Positions 43,862 through 53,445 of a stretch of DNA of 64,000 nt are shown here, piece after piece. Every line of letters starts with the position of its first letter. Position 1 is the first letter of the stretch. The notes beneath the pieces were generated by a model, which saw only the letters and a list, made by a program, of their open reading frames with translations, searched no databases and was not told where the DNA came from. The position numbers and the translations under genes are program-made. Source of the DNA: Novosphingobium sp. ERN07 (GTDB lineage Bacteria > Pseudomonadota > Alphaproteobacteria > Sphingomonadales > Sphingomonadaceae); assembly GCF_012641335.1 (NCBI RefSeq), contig NZ_JABAID010000005.1, positions 124,001 through 188,000 of the forward strand, given 5' to 3'.

Positions 43862-44247
43862 CAGGCGAAAGCCACGCCGCGTCGTTCGCGCTTCAAGGTA
43901 ATGCCAATCTCTTCACCGTTCTCGCTGATCGCCAGCTTCACGATCTTCACTTCCACCCACATCACCCGCTCATCCTGCAACAGCAGCGTTTCGATGATGT
44001 GGTCTGCCACGGCTTCGATCAGCTTGAAATGCACACCCTTGGGCAGGCCTTCGGTCGCCGCGAACTTGAGGTCCATGTAATTCTTGCTGGCCGCCAGCGG
44101 GCAATCCGGCGTGTAGCGATCCTGATGCTTCAGCCCGACACGCATGGTGATGCGCAGCGGCTGCGGCCGCCCCGTCTCTTCCGAGTAAATCCCGGTGAGC
44201 ACATCGGATTCGAGATTTGCGACTTCAAGGATCAGGCTGTCGGTCAT
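43861..44247 (-). CDS. folB: dihydroneopterin aldolase family protein
   Basis: A 128-residue FolB/FolX-type protein: LEVANLESDVLTGIYSEETG at the start, YMDLKFAATEGLPKGVHFKL with a Glu at the expected catalytic-like position, and KIVKLAISENGEEIGITLKR. In folate synthesis it cleaves dihydroneopterin; FolX-type epimerases share the fold. First gene of the five-gene pterin/moa cluster. Confidence 0.87.
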   Translation of the reverse strand: MTDSLILEVANLESDVLTGIYSEETGRPQPLRITMRVGLKHQDRYTPDCPLAASKNYMDLKFAATEGLPKGVHFKLIEAVADHIIETLLLQDERVMWVEVKIVKLAISENGEEIGITLKRERRGVAFA

Positions 44248-44299
44248 GGTCCGGCCTTTGGCACTGGCGGGCGGACGAGTCCACCGCCGCTGCAGGGTT

Positions 44300-45184
44300 T
44301 CAGTTTTTCCACCGCGCGAAGATCGCGGTCGGCAGGTGTCGCCCGCCTTCGCCCTTTTCGTGGATGGCCAGATCGCCGTGTTCGATCGTCCCGCCCAAAT
44401 CCTTCAACGCCTCGGCCAAAAGCCCGGCAATGGCGAGCGAGGACATGCGCACGGCATAAACCGTCAGAAACAGGAAGCGGCTGTCGGCGTCGAGCAGCTT
44501 TGCGCAGTCAGCTACCAGCCCCGGCAAGCTTTCCTCAAGCCGCCAGACCTCACCATCCGGCCCACGCCCGAACTTGGGCGGATCAAGGATGATCCCGTCA
44601 TAGCGTCGCCCGCGTCGCACTTCGCGCGCAGTGAACTTGGCTGCATCATCAACGATCCAGCGCACCGGGCGACCTTCCATGCCCGAAAGCGCGGCATTGC
44701 TGCGCGCCTGCGCCACCGACTTCTTCGACGCATCGACGTGCGTGACCGGCCCGTATTCCGACAAAGCCAGCGTGCCGACGCCAGTGTAGCCGAACAGGTT
44801 CAGCGTCTGCGCTTCCGCTTTTCCGGCAACCTGCTCGCCCATCCAGTCCCACACCGGGGCCATGTCCGGGAAGAAGCCGAGATGCCGAAACGGCGTGCAC
44901 GATGCGGTAAACCGCACATCGTTCCAGCCCAAGTCCCAGCCCTCACGCGGCACCGGGCGATCAAACACCCAGCGCCCGCCGCCGTCTTCATCAGAGCCTG
45001 GCACAAACTCGCCATCCGCCCGCCAATCGGCAAGCCGCGGTGCCCACATCGCTTGCGGTTCTGGCCGGATGAAGCGATGCCGCCCATATTGCTCCAGCTT
45101 TCGTCCCTGCCCGGAATCGAGCAGGGCAAAGTCCGCCCAGCCCTCACCGACCATCAGCTTCGGCTGGAGATCGAATTCAGCCAT
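44300..45184 (-). CDS. class I SAM-dependent methyltransferase, RlmI/RlmL-like
   Basis: A 294-residue protein. The SAM loop is TLNLFGYTGVGTLALSEYG, followed by HVDASKKSVAQARSNAALSG, and the catalytic-type motif is IILDPPKFGRGPDGEVWRLE. The LDPPKF motif is characteristic of 23S rRNA m5C/m2G enzymes of the RlmI/RlmL group, but no PUA domain is seen. The ATG at 45184 overlaps the thrC stop by eight bases. Confidence 0.88.
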   Translation of the reverse strand: MAEFDLQPKLMVGEGWADFALLDSGQGRKLEQYGRHRFIRPEPQAMWAPRLADWRADGEFVPGSDEDGGGRWVFDRPVPREGWDLGWNDVRFTASCTPFRHLGFFPDMAPVWDWMGEQVAGKAEAQTLNLFGYTGVGTLALSEYGPVTHVDASKKSVAQARSNAALSGMEGRPVRWIVDDAAKFTAREVRRGRRYDGIILDPPKFGRGPDGEVWRLEESLPGLVADCAKLLDADSRFLFLTVYAVRMSSLAIAGLLAEALKDLGGTIEHGDLAIHEKGEGGRHLPTAIFARWKN

Positions 45185-46583
45185 GTTTCGGAGTCGCGCG
45201 TTCGGCCACATAGGTGGCCACAGCGTCATATTCGCCCGGCAAGCGGTCGCAGCGCTCCTCACGCTCGAACAGATCACCGACACGCGCAGGCAGGCCAGGA
45301 CGCACGCCCGTGGCCCGCTCCACCGCATCGACGAACTTGGCCGGATGCGCCGTCGCCAGCGTCACGATGGGTACGCCCGCCGGAATGCCTTCCGCCGCAC
45401 GTGCAGCGTGAAGACCGATGGCCGTGTGCGGATCAAGCACTTCGCCGCATTCCTCGAACGCCCAGCGCATCGCATTGGCCATATCGCCCGCATCAGCACG
45501 GGCCGAGGTGAACAGCGCCGCCGCCAATTCGCGCTGCGCATTGGTCAGTTGCATGGCCTTGCTCGCTTCAAAACCTTTCATCTGCGCAGCAAGCGCAGCC
45601 CCATCACGGCCACAACCATCGAACAACAGGCGCTCGAAGTTCGACGAAACCTGGATGTCCATCGAAGGCGCTGCCGTTGGAGTCACCGTACTGGCCGAGT
45701 AATCGCCGTTCGAAAGCGCGCGGTGCAGAATGTCGTTGACGTTGGTCGCCACGATCAGGCGTTCGATGGGAAGGCCCATCTTTGCCGCAACATAGCCTGC
45801 GAACACATCGCCAAAGTTCCCGGTCGGCACCGAGAACGCCACCTTGCGCTGCGGCGCGCCCAATTGCAGCGCGGCGTAGAAGTAATAGACTACCTGCGCC
45901 ATCAGCCGCGCCCAGTTGATCGAATTGACCGCTGCGATCCCGAAACGCCCGGTCATCGCCGCATCATTGAACATGCGCTTCACCATCGCCTGCGCATCGT
46001 CAAAGCTGCCGTCGATGGCGATGTTGTGAACGTTGGGAGCAATGACCGTGGTCATCTGGCGGCGCTGCACGTCCGACACGCGTCCATGCGGGTGGAGCAT
46101 GAAAATATCCACCTTGGCGCGGCCCGCCACGGCATCGATAGCCGCAGATCCGGTGTCGCCCGATGTCGCGCCAACGATGGTCAGGTGATCATCACCTTTC
46201 GCCAGAAACTCTTCGAACAGCAGGCCGAGCAATTGCAGCGCCACGTCCTTGAACGCCAGCGTCGGGCCGTGGAACAGTTCCAGCACCCACTGCGTCTCGT
46301 CCAGTTGCTTGAGCGGGGTAACCCCCGCATGGGCAAAGCGGCCATAGGCCTGTTCGCACAGTTCCAGCAGGCGTTCGGGCGTCAGGCAGGTGCCCACGAA
46401 AGGCTGCATAATCGTCTGCGCCAGCTTGGCATAGGGCAGCCCAGCCATCGCCGCGATCTCGTCCGCGCTGAACTGCGGCCAGCTCTCGGGCACATAAAGG
46501 CCCCCGTCCGAGGCAAGGCCTGCGAGCGTGACGCCCTGGAAATCGAGCGAGGGTGCCTGCCCCCGTGTGCTGACATACTTCAT
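45177..46583 (-). CDS. thrC: threonine synthase
   Basis: A 468-residue PLP enzyme that converts O-phosphohomoserine to threonine. It has MKYVSTRGQAPSLDFQGVTL at the start, the PLP lysine K112 in FHGPTLAFKDVALQLLG, and GATSGDTGSAAIDAVAGRAK. The length is that of the proteobacterial long form. It follows surf1 by 49 bases, and its stop overlaps the methyltransferase gene. thrC after the oxidase cluster is a common alphaproteobacterial order. Confidence 0.96.
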   Translation of the reverse strand: MKYVSTRGQAPSLDFQGVTLAGLASDGGLYVPESWPQFSADEIAAMAGLPYAKLAQTIMQPFVGTCLTPERLLELCEQAYGRFAHAGVTPLKQLDETQWVLELFHGPTLAFKDVALQLLGLLFEEFLAKGDDHLTIVGATSGDTGSAAIDAVAGRAKVDIFMLHPHGRVSDVQRRQMTTVIAPNVHNIAIDGSFDDAQAMVKRMFNDAAMTGRFGIAAVNSINWARLMAQVVYYFYAALQLGAPQRKVAFSVPTGNFGDVFAGYVAAKMGLPIERLIVATNVNDILHRALSNGDYSASTVTPTAAPSMDIQVSSNFERLLFDGCGRDGAALAAQMKGFEASKAMQLTNAQRELAAALFTSARADAGDMANAMRWAFEECGEVLDPHTAIGLHAARAAEGIPAGVPIVTLATAHPAKFVDAVERATGVRPGLPARVGDLFEREERCDRLPGEYDAVATYVAERATPKHG

Positions 46584-46632
46584 GGGTTTGCGCGGTTAGC
46601 GGCGATGGGGCGAAAGGGCAAGGATTCTGGCC

Positions 46633-47220
46633 TCAGCCTTTGTCCTGCCACCGTTTCCGCAAGGCCAGACCAAAGATCACCAAGGCCACGCCCGCGAAAA
46701 AGAACCACTGGACCGCGTAAGCCAGATGATTGTTCGGAACGTCAGCGGGATCGGGCCGCGCGCTCGCCGCAAAACCTGCAACTGGTGGATCAGCAATCAA
46801 CCGCGCCGCGCCATCGGTATAGGGCGCGATCAGGCCCGTCACCTTGCCGCCAACCCAATCGGGGTGCTGCGGCCCTTTGGTCCAGCCCGCCTGCACCCAA
46901 GCCGTGCGTCCGCCACCAATCGCGCAATTGGCAAGGTGAACATACCCCGTCTCGCCCGCAGCGTTGCGCCCGGCAATCGAATTCCAAGGGCCGGAGATCG
47001 ATTGGCATGCAACCTCGGACCGATGAAACAGCGCCAGATCGACCGCCGCCTTCTCGGCAACAGGATACGTCACCACCGTCCCATCGGCCACTGCTGCAGC
47101 ATAGCGGGCCAGCATCGCCTGTTTTTCATCCAGTCGTCGCAATTGCCATACGCCGAGCCCGATCATGGTCAGTACCGCGGCCACCACAATCACCGTCGAA
47201 ACAATCGGCACGCGCCGCAT
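46633..47220 (-). CDS. surf1: SURF1 family cytochrome oxidase biogenesis protein
   Basis: A 195-residue protein with a membrane helix at each end (VPIVSTVIVVAAVLTMIGLG and WFFFAGVALVIFGLAL). The loop contains GVWQLRRLDEKQAML and the C-terminal NNHLAYAVQWFFFA typical of SURF1/Shy1, which helps deliver haem a to subunit I. It begins in TGATG overlap with the DUF983 gene. Confidence 0.92.
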   Translation of the reverse strand: MRRVPIVSTVIVVAAVLTMIGLGVWQLRRLDEKQAMLARYAAAVADGTVVTYPVAEKAAVDLALFHRSEVACQSISGPWNSIAGRNAAGETGYVHLANCAIGGGRTAWVQAGWTKGPQHPDWVGGKVTGLIAPYTDGAARLIADPPVAGFAASARPDPADVPNNHLAYAVQWFFFAGVALVIFGLALRKRWQDKG

Positions 47221-47591
47221 CAGATCAGGCCTTCCTTTTCGAGTCGCGCCATTAGCGCTGCCGCTTTGGCAAAGCGCAGCGCCACGGTCACCACCAGCGG
47301 TACGACCACGCCCCATAGCGCGATCAGCACCCAGATCGGCAGTTGCACCAGATCATCCAGTTTCAACGCCGCCAGCACCAGCAGCACCGTCACCGGCAGG
47401 ATCACCAGATACATCGCCCGTCCACGCGGCTCGTACCGTTCAAGCTCAAGCCCGCAAGCTCCGCACCGCTCCGCAAGCACGCCCAGCCCGGCCCATGCGC
47501 CCCTTGCCCTGCAACGCGGGCACAAACCGAAAAGGGCAGTCGCGGTTAGCCCGGACTGCCCCTTCTTATCTTGGCTATCGCCGTGCGACAT
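47220..47591 (-). CDS. DUF983 membrane protein
   Basis: A 123-residue protein. Two CxxC pairs (C24/C27 in GLCPRCRARG, C43/C46 in ERCGACGLE) form a likely zinc ribbon, followed by two membrane helices (YLVILPVTVLLVLAALKL, LIALWGVVVPLVVTVAL). The family is typical of alphaproteobacterial oxidase operons. Overlaps both neighbours as TGATG. Confidence 0.9.
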   Translation of the reverse strand: MSHGDSQDKKGQSGLTATALFGLCPRCRARGAWAGLGVLAERCGACGLELERYEPRGRAMYLVILPVTVLLVLAALKLDDLVQLPIWVLIALWGVVVPLVVTVALRFAKAAALMARLEKEGLI

Positions 47592-48412
47592 CAGTGAGTT
47601 GGATAGCCCCAGCTACCCCACACATAGATGGCAACGAACAGGAACAGCCACACCACGTCAACGAAGTGCCAGTACCATGCCGCAGCTTCGAAGCCGAAGT
47701 GCTGACGCGGGGTGAAGTGACCCTTGTAGGCGCGGATCAGGCAAACGATCAGGAAGATCGTGCCCACGATCACGTGGAAGCCGTGGAAGCCGGTCGCCAT
47801 GTAGAACGACGAACCGAACGTGTTGGTGCCGAACGCGAACGGCGCTGCGCCGTATTCGTAAGCCTGGATGGCCGAGAACACTGCACCGAGCAGGATCGTG
47901 GCCCAGAGGCCCTTCTTCAGGCCGTCGCGGTCACCGTGGATCAGCGCGTGGTGTGCCCAGGTGAGCGTTGTGCCAGAGCACAACAGGATCAGCGTGTTGA
48001 GCAACGGCAGATCGAACGGGTCCATGACCGCTTCGATTGCCTTGGGCGGCCACTGACCACCAACCACTTCGGCCAATTGCGAAGGGAACAGCGAAAAGTC
48101 GAAGAAAGCCCAGAACCAGCCGACGAAGAACATCACTTCCGAAGCGATGAACAGGATCATGCCATAGCGCTGATGCAGCTGCACCACCGGGGTGTGGTCG
48201 CCCGCGTGGGCTTCTTTGATGATCTTGCCGAACCAAGAAAAGAACGTGATGATCACGCCCAGCAGGCCGAGCAGAAACACAGCAGTGCCACCGGCCATTT
48301 TGTGCATCCAGAAGACGCCGCCAACAGCCATCGTCAGTGCCGACATCGCGCCGACGAACGGCCAGATATCGGGCGGCAGAATGTGATAATCGTGGTTCTT
48401 AGCGCCGGCCAT
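47591..48412 (-). CDS. ctaE: cytochrome c oxidase subunit III
   Basis: A 273-residue subunit with seven predicted helices. Family blocks are NHDYHILPPDIWPFVGAMSA, FIASEVMFFVGWFWAFFDFS, TLTWAHHALI, GFHGFHVIVGTIFLIVCLIR and AAAWYWHFVDVVWLFLFVAI. I chose the ATG at 48412 (MAGAKNHDYH), where relatives start; in-frame starts further upstream would add up to 24 residues. Confidence 0.96.
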   Translation of the reverse strand: MAGAKNHDYHILPPDIWPFVGAMSALTMAVGGVFWMHKMAGGTAVFLLGLLGVIITFFSWFGKIIKEAHAGDHTPVVQLHQRYGMILFIASEVMFFVGWFWAFFDFSLFPSQLAEVVGGQWPPKAIEAVMDPFDLPLLNTLILLCSGTTLTWAHHALIHGDRDGLKKGLWATILLGAVFSAIQAYEYGAAPFAFGTNTFGSSFYMATGFHGFHVIVGTIFLIVCLIRAYKGHFTPRQHFGFEAAAWYWHFVDVVWLFLFVAIYVWGSWGYPTH

Positions 48413-48492
48413 GATCGTCGAAATCCCCCAGTCAGGTCTGGTCATCTGTGCATCGCCCGGCATAAGGCCCGGCGCGCAGTTCATCTTGGCCT

Positions 48493-49122
48493 TTATCGCC
48501 GCGCTCGCGCCGGGTCCAGAGGCTTTTCCATCGGTTGCGAAACAGGCTTTTGCGTTGCTGCAGCAAGGCTTTCGTGCGTTTCGTTAAATGTATAGCTCAA
48601 CGTGATCTCTTCGATGTCCTTCGCTGCGGGGTCATCGAGAATCGCCGGATCCACATAATAGATCACCGGCATCGGCACGTCCTGCCCGGCCTTCAAAGTC
48701 TGCTCAGTAAAGCAGAAGCACTGGATCTTGTTGAAATATTTTCCTGCCTGCTCGGGCGAAACATTGAAGATCGCGGTGCCGGTCACCGTGCGGTTAGCCA
48801 GATTGCGCGCATGATAACGGGCGATCTGGCGCTCACCGATGCGCACTTCCTGCTTCACCTGCATGGGCTTGAACTCCCACGGCATGTCCCGCGCGACATT
48901 CGCATCGAAACGGATCGTCACGACCTTGCCGGCCACCTTCACACCCGCTGCCGTCACTGCATCGGCCCGCTGTGTAGTGCCGCCGTATCCGGTAACCTGA
49001 CAGAACAGGCGATAAAGCGGGACCGAAGCATACCCCAGGCCCAGCATGGCAAGTGCACCGCCTGCGGCGAGAATGCCGACCTTGCGGTTCTTGGCGCTAT
49101 TCGGGACGACGCTAGCGGCCAT
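48493..49122 (-). CDS. ctaG: cytochrome c oxidase assembly protein CtaG/Cox11
   Basis: A 209-residue copper chaperone for the CuB site of subunit I. One N-terminal membrane helix (VGILAAGGALAMLGLGYASV) precedes PLYRLFCQVTGYGGTTQ; the copper-binding IQCFCFTEQTL is present, then PVIYYVDPAI and ITLSYTFNE. I chose the ATG at 49122, two bases after the small upstream gene ends; an 80-base gap follows before ctaE. Confidence 0.95.
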   Translation of the reverse strand: MAASVVPNSAKNRKVGILAAGGALAMLGLGYASVPLYRLFCQVTGYGGTTQRADAVTAAGVKVAGKVVTIRFDANVARDMPWEFKPMQVKQEVRIGERQIARYHARNLANRTVTGTAIFNVSPEQAGKYFNKIQCFCFTEQTLKAGQDVPMPVIYYVDPAILDDPAAKDIEEITLSYTFNETHESLAAATQKPVSQPMEKPLDPARARR

Positions 49123-49123
49123 T

Positions 49124-49321
49124 TCAGTGCGCTCCACCAGTTTGTGCCGCAATTTTCACGATCGAAATTGCAAAGAACAGGATTGCCAGCGATCCCAGCA
49201 CGATTCCCAGAACCTTGTTCCGCCCACGCTGGCGCGTGCGATATAGATCGGTCTGCGCCTTAGACAAACGATCGGGGGCACCAGCGCCGTTCGCGGCATT
49301 GTCTTGGACGTTGTTCATCAT
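49124..49321 (-). CDS. small single-span membrane protein in the oxidase cluster (CoxF-like)
   Basis: A 65-residue protein with a polar N-terminus, a basic TRQRGRNK segment and one membrane helix ([20 protein letters not shown]). Start is 49321 or 49318; both overlap the ctaB stop. Small proteins in this position between ctaB and ctaG are seen in other alphaproteobacterial cox operons, but the function is not established. Confidence 0.78.
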   Translation of the reverse strand: MMNNVQDNAANGAGAPDRLSKAQTDLYRTRQRGRNKVLGIVLGSLAILFFAISIVKIAAQTGGAH

Positions 49322-50244
49322 TGCCAGCCTTGCACAGTAGCGATGCGGTCCCCTGCCAACACGCCGAAAAGCACGAAGAGGTAGAGGATTGAATAAGCAA
49401 ACAGGCGCTTTTCCGGCCGCATCGTATCATCCGGTGCGGCATCGCGCAGACCAACCTTGGCTGAGAACGCCACAAATATCAGTCCCAGAACCAGCGCCGA
49501 CCAGCCATAGATCGCACCCGTTCCGCCAATCCACCAAGGTGCCAGCGTCACCGGCAGCAGCAGGATCGCATAGATCAGGATTTGCCGGCGCGTCGATTTC
49601 TCGCCAGCCACCACCGGCATCATCGGAATGCCGACTTTCGCGTAATCAGTTTGCACGAAAAGGGCGAGTGCCCAGAAGTGCGGCGGCGTCCACATGAAGA
49701 TGATCGCAAACAGCAACACCGGCATCAGGGTGATGTCGCCCGTTACAGCAACCCATCCGATCATCGGTGGGAATGCACCAGCCCCACCGCCGATGACGAT
49801 GTTCTGCGGTGTGCGCGGCTTCAGCCAGACCGTGTAGATCCAGGCATAGTAGAAGATCGAGAAGGCAAGGATTCCAGCCGCCAGCCAGTTCACCCCAAGC
49901 CCCATGATCATCACGGACGCCGCCGATAGCGCCACGCCAAAATCGCGCGCCGATGTGCGATCCATACGACCGGCGGGCAGCGGACGCGCTGCGGTGCGCT
50001 TCATCCCGCCATCAATGTCAGCTTCCCACCACTGGTTCAGCGCAGCGGCACCGCCCGCTCCAACCGCAATGCACAGAATTGCGGTAAATGCGATCACCGG
50101 ATGAATTGTGCCCGGCGCAGCCAGCAAACCGCACAATCCGCTGAAGATAACCAGCGTCATCACGCGCGGCTTGGTCAGCGCGAAGAAATCGCGCCACTCC
50201 GCAGGCAGGGCTACATCTGATCCGAGAGGCTTTGCTGAATCCAT
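49318..50244 (-). CDS. ctaB: protoheme IX farnesyltransferase (haem O synthase)
   Basis: A 308-residue UbiA-superfamily membrane enzyme that converts haem b to haem o. Motifs are [39 protein letters not shown] with the Asp-rich site, and [20 protein letters not shown]. It is separated from ctaD by a terminator, so it may be expressed below the structural subunits. Confidence 0.96.
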   Translation of the reverse strand: MDSAKPLGSDVALPAEWRDFFALTKPRVMTLVIFSGLCGLLAAPGTIHPVIAFTAILCIAVGAGGAAALNQWWEADIDGGMKRTAARPLPAGRMDRTSARDFGVALSAASVMIMGLGVNWLAAGILAFSIFYYAWIYTVWLKPRTPQNIVIGGGAGAFPPMIGWVAVTGDITLMPVLLFAIIFMWTPPHFWALALFVQTDYAKVGIPMMPVVAGEKSTRRQILIYAILLLPVTLAPWWIGGTGAIYGWSALVLGLIFVAFSAKVGLRDAAPDDTMRPEKRLFAYSILYLFVLFGVLAGDRIATVQGWQ

Positions 50245-50313
50245 GATTGGCCGGGCCTATACGCGCAGGCGACGCTCATGGGAAGCAAAACGGGACAGGC
50301 CGTTACACGCAGC

Positions 50314-50345
50314 AAAAAGGCCCCCGGATTTCCCCGGAGGCCCTC
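50314..50345 (-). terminator. rho-independent terminator between ctaD and ctaB
   Basis: On the minus strand GGGCC-T-CCGG, loop GGAAAT, CCGG-G-GGCC is followed by TTTTTG. It lies 30 bases past the ctaD stop. The rest of the 130-base gap probably holds read-through or a second promoter for ctaB onwards. Confidence 0.8.
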
Positions 50346-50374
50346 TTGTTTCAGCGCGTTGGCCGATGACTTGC

Positions 50375-52066
50375 TCAGTGTGCGTGAGCGGCGTCGTCGA
50401 TCACCGGCAGCGTTTCGAACTGGTGGAACGGCGGCGGCGAGGACAAGGTCCACTCCAGCGTCGTTGCACCTTCGCCCCAGTAGTTGGCTTCCGCCTTCTT
50501 ACCAGCAAGGAATGCATAGGCGATGTTGATGAAGAAGATCACGATCGATGCAGCCATAATGAGGTAGCCGTTCGAAGCGACTTCGTTCCAGTAGGAATAG
50601 GCCAGCGCATAGTCAGGATAACGGCGCGGCATACCCTGAACGCCCAGGAAGTGCATCGGGAAGAAGATCAGGTTCACGCCGACGAAGAAGACCCAGAACT
50701 GTAGGTGGCTGAGGAACTCGGAGTGCATCCGGCCGCTCATCTTCGGGAACCAGTAGTAGAACCCGGCGAAGAGCGAAGTCACTGCGCCCAGCGACAGCAC
50801 GTAGTGGAAGTGCGCGACCACGTAGTAGGTGTCGTGCAGGTTGTCGTCCACGCCGCCGTTCGCCAGCACGACGCCGGTAACGCCGCCCACGGTGAACAGG
50901 AAGATGAAGCCGATTGCCCAGACCATCGGAGACTTGAACTCAAGGCTGCCGCCCCACATCGTCGCGATCCAAGAGAAGATCTTGATGCCGGTGGGCACCG
51001 CGATCACCATCGTTGCGGCGGTGAAGTACATCTTGGTGTTTACGTCGAGACCGGTGGTGTACATGTGGTGCGCCCACACGATGAACCCGACCACGCCGAT
51101 GGCGACCATCGCGTAAGCCATGCCGAGGTAACCGAACACCGGCTTCTTCGAGAAGGTCGAGATGATCTGGCTGATGATGCCGAAGCCCGGCAGAATCATG
51201 ATGTACACTTCGGGGTGGCCGAAGAACCAGAACAGGTGCTGGTACAGAACCGGGTCACCGCCGCCAGCAGGATCGAAGAAGGTCGTGCCGAAGTTGCGGT
51301 CAGTCAGCAGCATGGTGATGGCAGCAGCCAGAACCGGCAGCGCCAGCAGCAGAAGGAACGCGGTAACCAGCACCGACCACACGAACAACGGCATCTTGTG
51401 CAGGGTCATACCCGGTGCGCGCATGTTGAGGATGGTCGTGATGAAGTTGATCGCACCGAGGATCGAACCCGCGCCCGAAAGGTGCAGCGAGAAGATCGCG
51501 AAGTCGACAGCGGGGCCAACCGAACCCGAAGTGGAAAGCGGTGCATAGACCGTCCAACCCGTGCCTGCGCCCTGCCCTGTGCCACCCGGCATGAAGGCCG
51601 AGAACATCAGCGAGCAGAAGCCCACGAACGTCAGCCAGAACGAGACGTTGTTCATGCGCGGGAAGGCCATATCCGGCGCGCCGATCATGATCGGAACGAA
51701 CCAGTTGCCGAAGCCACCGATGATGGCGGGCATGACCATGAAGAACACCATGATCAGGCCGTGCGCGGTGATCAGCACGTTCCACAGGTGGAGCTGCTGA
51801 TCGAACGTCGGATTCTGCGTGCCCAGCAGTTCGGCAAAGTAGCCGAGAACCTGAATGCCAGGCTGCGCCAATTCCCAGCGCATCATGCCGGAAACGGCAC
51901 CGCCAACGACCCCCGCGAAAATCGCGAAGATCAGATACAGCGTACCGATGTCCTTGTGGTTGGTGGACATGAACCACCGGGCGAAAAAGCCCGGCTTGTG
52001 GTCATGATCGTGGTCGTGCGCATGATCATGCGCATCGAAACCTTCGTTTGCTGGAATGGTGGCCAT
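50375..52066 (-). CDS. ctaD: cytochrome c oxidase subunit I
   Basis: A 563-residue twelve-helix subunit carrying haem a and the haem a3-CuB centre. The low-spin haem His lies in [20 protein letters not shown]; CuB ligands are in [16 protein letters not shown] (with the cross-linked Tyr) and HHMYTTG; haem His residues in [26 protein letters not shown] marks the family start. Before it lies a His/Asp-rich tail ([12 protein letters not shown]). I used the ATG at 52066; a TTG three codons earlier is possible. Confidence 0.97.
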   Translation of the reverse strand: MATIPANEGFDAHDHAHDHDHDHKPGFFARWFMSTNHKDIGTLYLIFAIFAGVVGGAVSGMMRWELAQPGIQVLGYFAELLGTQNPTFDQQLHLWNVLITAHGLIMVFFMVMPAIIGGFGNWFVPIMIGAPDMAFPRMNNVSFWLTFVGFCSLMFSAFMPGGTGQGAGTGWTVYAPLSTSGSVGPAVDFAIFSLHLSGAGSILGAINFITTILNMRAPGMTLHKMPLFVWSVLVTAFLLLLALPVLAAAITMLLTDRNFGTTFFDPAGGGDPVLYQHLFWFFGHPEVYIMILPGFGIISQIISTFSKKPVFGYLGMAYAMVAIGVVGFIVWAHHMYTTGLDVNTKMYFTAATMVIAVPTGIKIFSWIATMWGGSLEFKSPMVWAIGFIFLFTVGGVTGVVLANGGVDDNLHDTYYVVAHFHYVLSLGAVTSLFAGFYYWFPKMSGRMHSEFLSHLQFWVFFVGVNLIFFPMHFLGVQGMPRRYPDYALAYSYWNEVASNGYLIMAASIVIFFINIAYAFLAGKKAEANYWGEGATTLEWTLSSPPPFHQFETLPVIDDAAHAH

Positions 52067-52095
52067 CTCGGTCAAACCTTGTCGATAAATTCGCG

Positions 52096-53124
52096 TCAGG
52101 CGGCAGGCGCTGCGGAAGCGTCAGCAGCCGGGGCTTCGGCGGGAGCCGCAGCGGCGGCAGGTGCGGCAGCCGGAGCAGCTTCCGCAACCGGACCGACAGT
52201 GCCGCCGGGCTGGGTCTTCACCCAAGCTTCGAACTTGGCACGCGGCAGGGCTTCAACCGCGATCGGCATGTAGCCGTGGCGCGCGCCGCACAGTTCGGAG
52301 CACTGGCCGTAATAAACGCCCGGCTCCTTGATGAAGAGAACCTTCTCGTTGATGCGGCCTGGCACAGCGTCGAGCTTGAACCACAGCGAAGGCACGGCGA
52401 AGGCGTGGATCACGTCCGAACCGATGGTCTGGATGCGGATCGGTTCGCCTGCAGGAACGACCATGCGATTGTCGACCGCGAGATGGCCCGGCTCACCGCG
52501 CTTGTGCGCTTCTTCTTCCGGCAGCATGTTCGAGATGACCTCAAACCCGCCGTTGTCGGGATAGGTATAGCCCCAGTACCACTGGTATCCGGTCACCTTC
52601 ACGGTCACCGCGCCCTTGGGCGCCGGGTCATACTGGTGGGCCAGCAGGCGGATCGAAGGTACCGCGATCACCACGAGGATCAGCACCGGCACCAGCGTCC
52701 ACACCACTTCGATCAGCGTGTTGTGGCTGGTCTTCGAAGCGACCGGGTTGGCGCGCTTGTTGAACTTCACCGCAACCACGACAAGCAGGATGAGGACGAG
52801 GATCGAGATCGCGACGATGACGGGCATCAGGATCGCGTCGTGCATCCACAGACCTTCTTCACCGATGGGCGAATACTGATCCTGAAAGGTCCAACCCTTG
52901 TCCACCGGCATACCCTTGCCGGGCGTCGGCGCCATTGGCGTGTAGGAACCGGCATCGGCCGCAGGTGCCGCAGCAGCAGCTTGCGACTCGACCGCCACAG
53001 GTGCGGCAGCGACCGGCGCAGCAGGCGCAGCCGCAAAGGCGTTGGCTCCGAAAGTCAGCGCGAAAGCGACGCCAAAGGTTCGGAAAGCTTTACCCGCAGC
53101 GCGGGCGGTATCGGCTAGACTCAT
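52096..53124 (-). CDS. ctaC: cytochrome c oxidase subunit II
   Basis: A 342-residue subunit. A signal-like N-terminus ends in an Ala/Pro-rich stretch; two membrane helices ([35 protein letters not shown]) anchor the cupredoxin domain. CuA ligands are in [20 protein letters not shown] and [15 protein letters not shown]. An unusually long Ala/Pro tail of about 40 residues follows. First gene of the leftward cluster; ctaD starts 29 bases after its stop. I chose the ATG at 53124. Confidence 0.96.
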   Translation of the reverse strand: MSLADTARAAGKAFRTFGVAFALTFGANAFAAAPAAPVAAAPVAVESQAAAAAPAADAGSYTPMAPTPGKGMPVDKGWTFQDQYSPIGEEGLWMHDAILMPVIVAISILVLILLVVVAVKFNKRANPVASKTSHNTLIEVVWTLVPVLILVVIAVPSIRLLAHQYDPAPKGAVTVKVTGYQWYWGYTYPDNGGFEVISNMLPEEEAHKRGEPGHLAVDNRMVVPAGEPIRIQTIGSDVIHAFAVPSLWFKLDAVPGRINEKVLFIKEPGVYYGQCSELCGARHGYMPIAVEALPRAKFEAWVKTQPGGTVGPVAEAAPAAAPAAAAAPAEAPAADASAAPAA

Positions 53125-53445
53125 CGTCAAAGTTTCCGCTTTTTCCCTGTTTGCGCGCTTGTTGCGCTGCATCAAGGAAGCGCTTGCGCGCCCCCTCTAA
53201 GTCCCTCGATCGTCCCGGCCTATACGCGCAGCAGTCTCAAGCCTCAAGCCGCACAACGCATATTTTTCATGACCCGCTCATGGCCATTCGGGCAATGCGG
53301 CAATGCAGTGTTACAGGGTGCTGTTTCAGGACGCTTTACCGGCCCCCTTGCAGATCATGCGGAAAAGGGTTGCCCCCCGCGCGGGCAAGGGCCATTTGCG
53401 GGCCATATAGATCGCCACATCAGAACGGCATTTGCAGGCAGACCC
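53125..53445. other. 321-base divergent intergenic region between ctaC and pyrE
   Basis: No supportable gene. The pyrE frame stays open upstream to about 53269, but that part has no family match and I treat it as non-coding. The region must hold the divergent promoters of the oxidase cluster and the pyrE chain. No strong palindrome, repeat or riboswitch was recognised. Confidence 0.6.

Noticed and set aside
44862..47255. A 797-codon open frame on the plus strand across thrC, the methyltransferase and surf1
   Set aside because: It is antisense to three well-recognised genes, contains no family motif and is Arg/His/Pro-rich, as expected of a complementary frame in GC-rich coding DNA.
50705..52273. 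A 522-codon plus-strand open frame opposite ctaD
   Set aside because: Composition is dominated by His, Arg, Asp and Glu from reading the complement of ctaD; no domain recognised.
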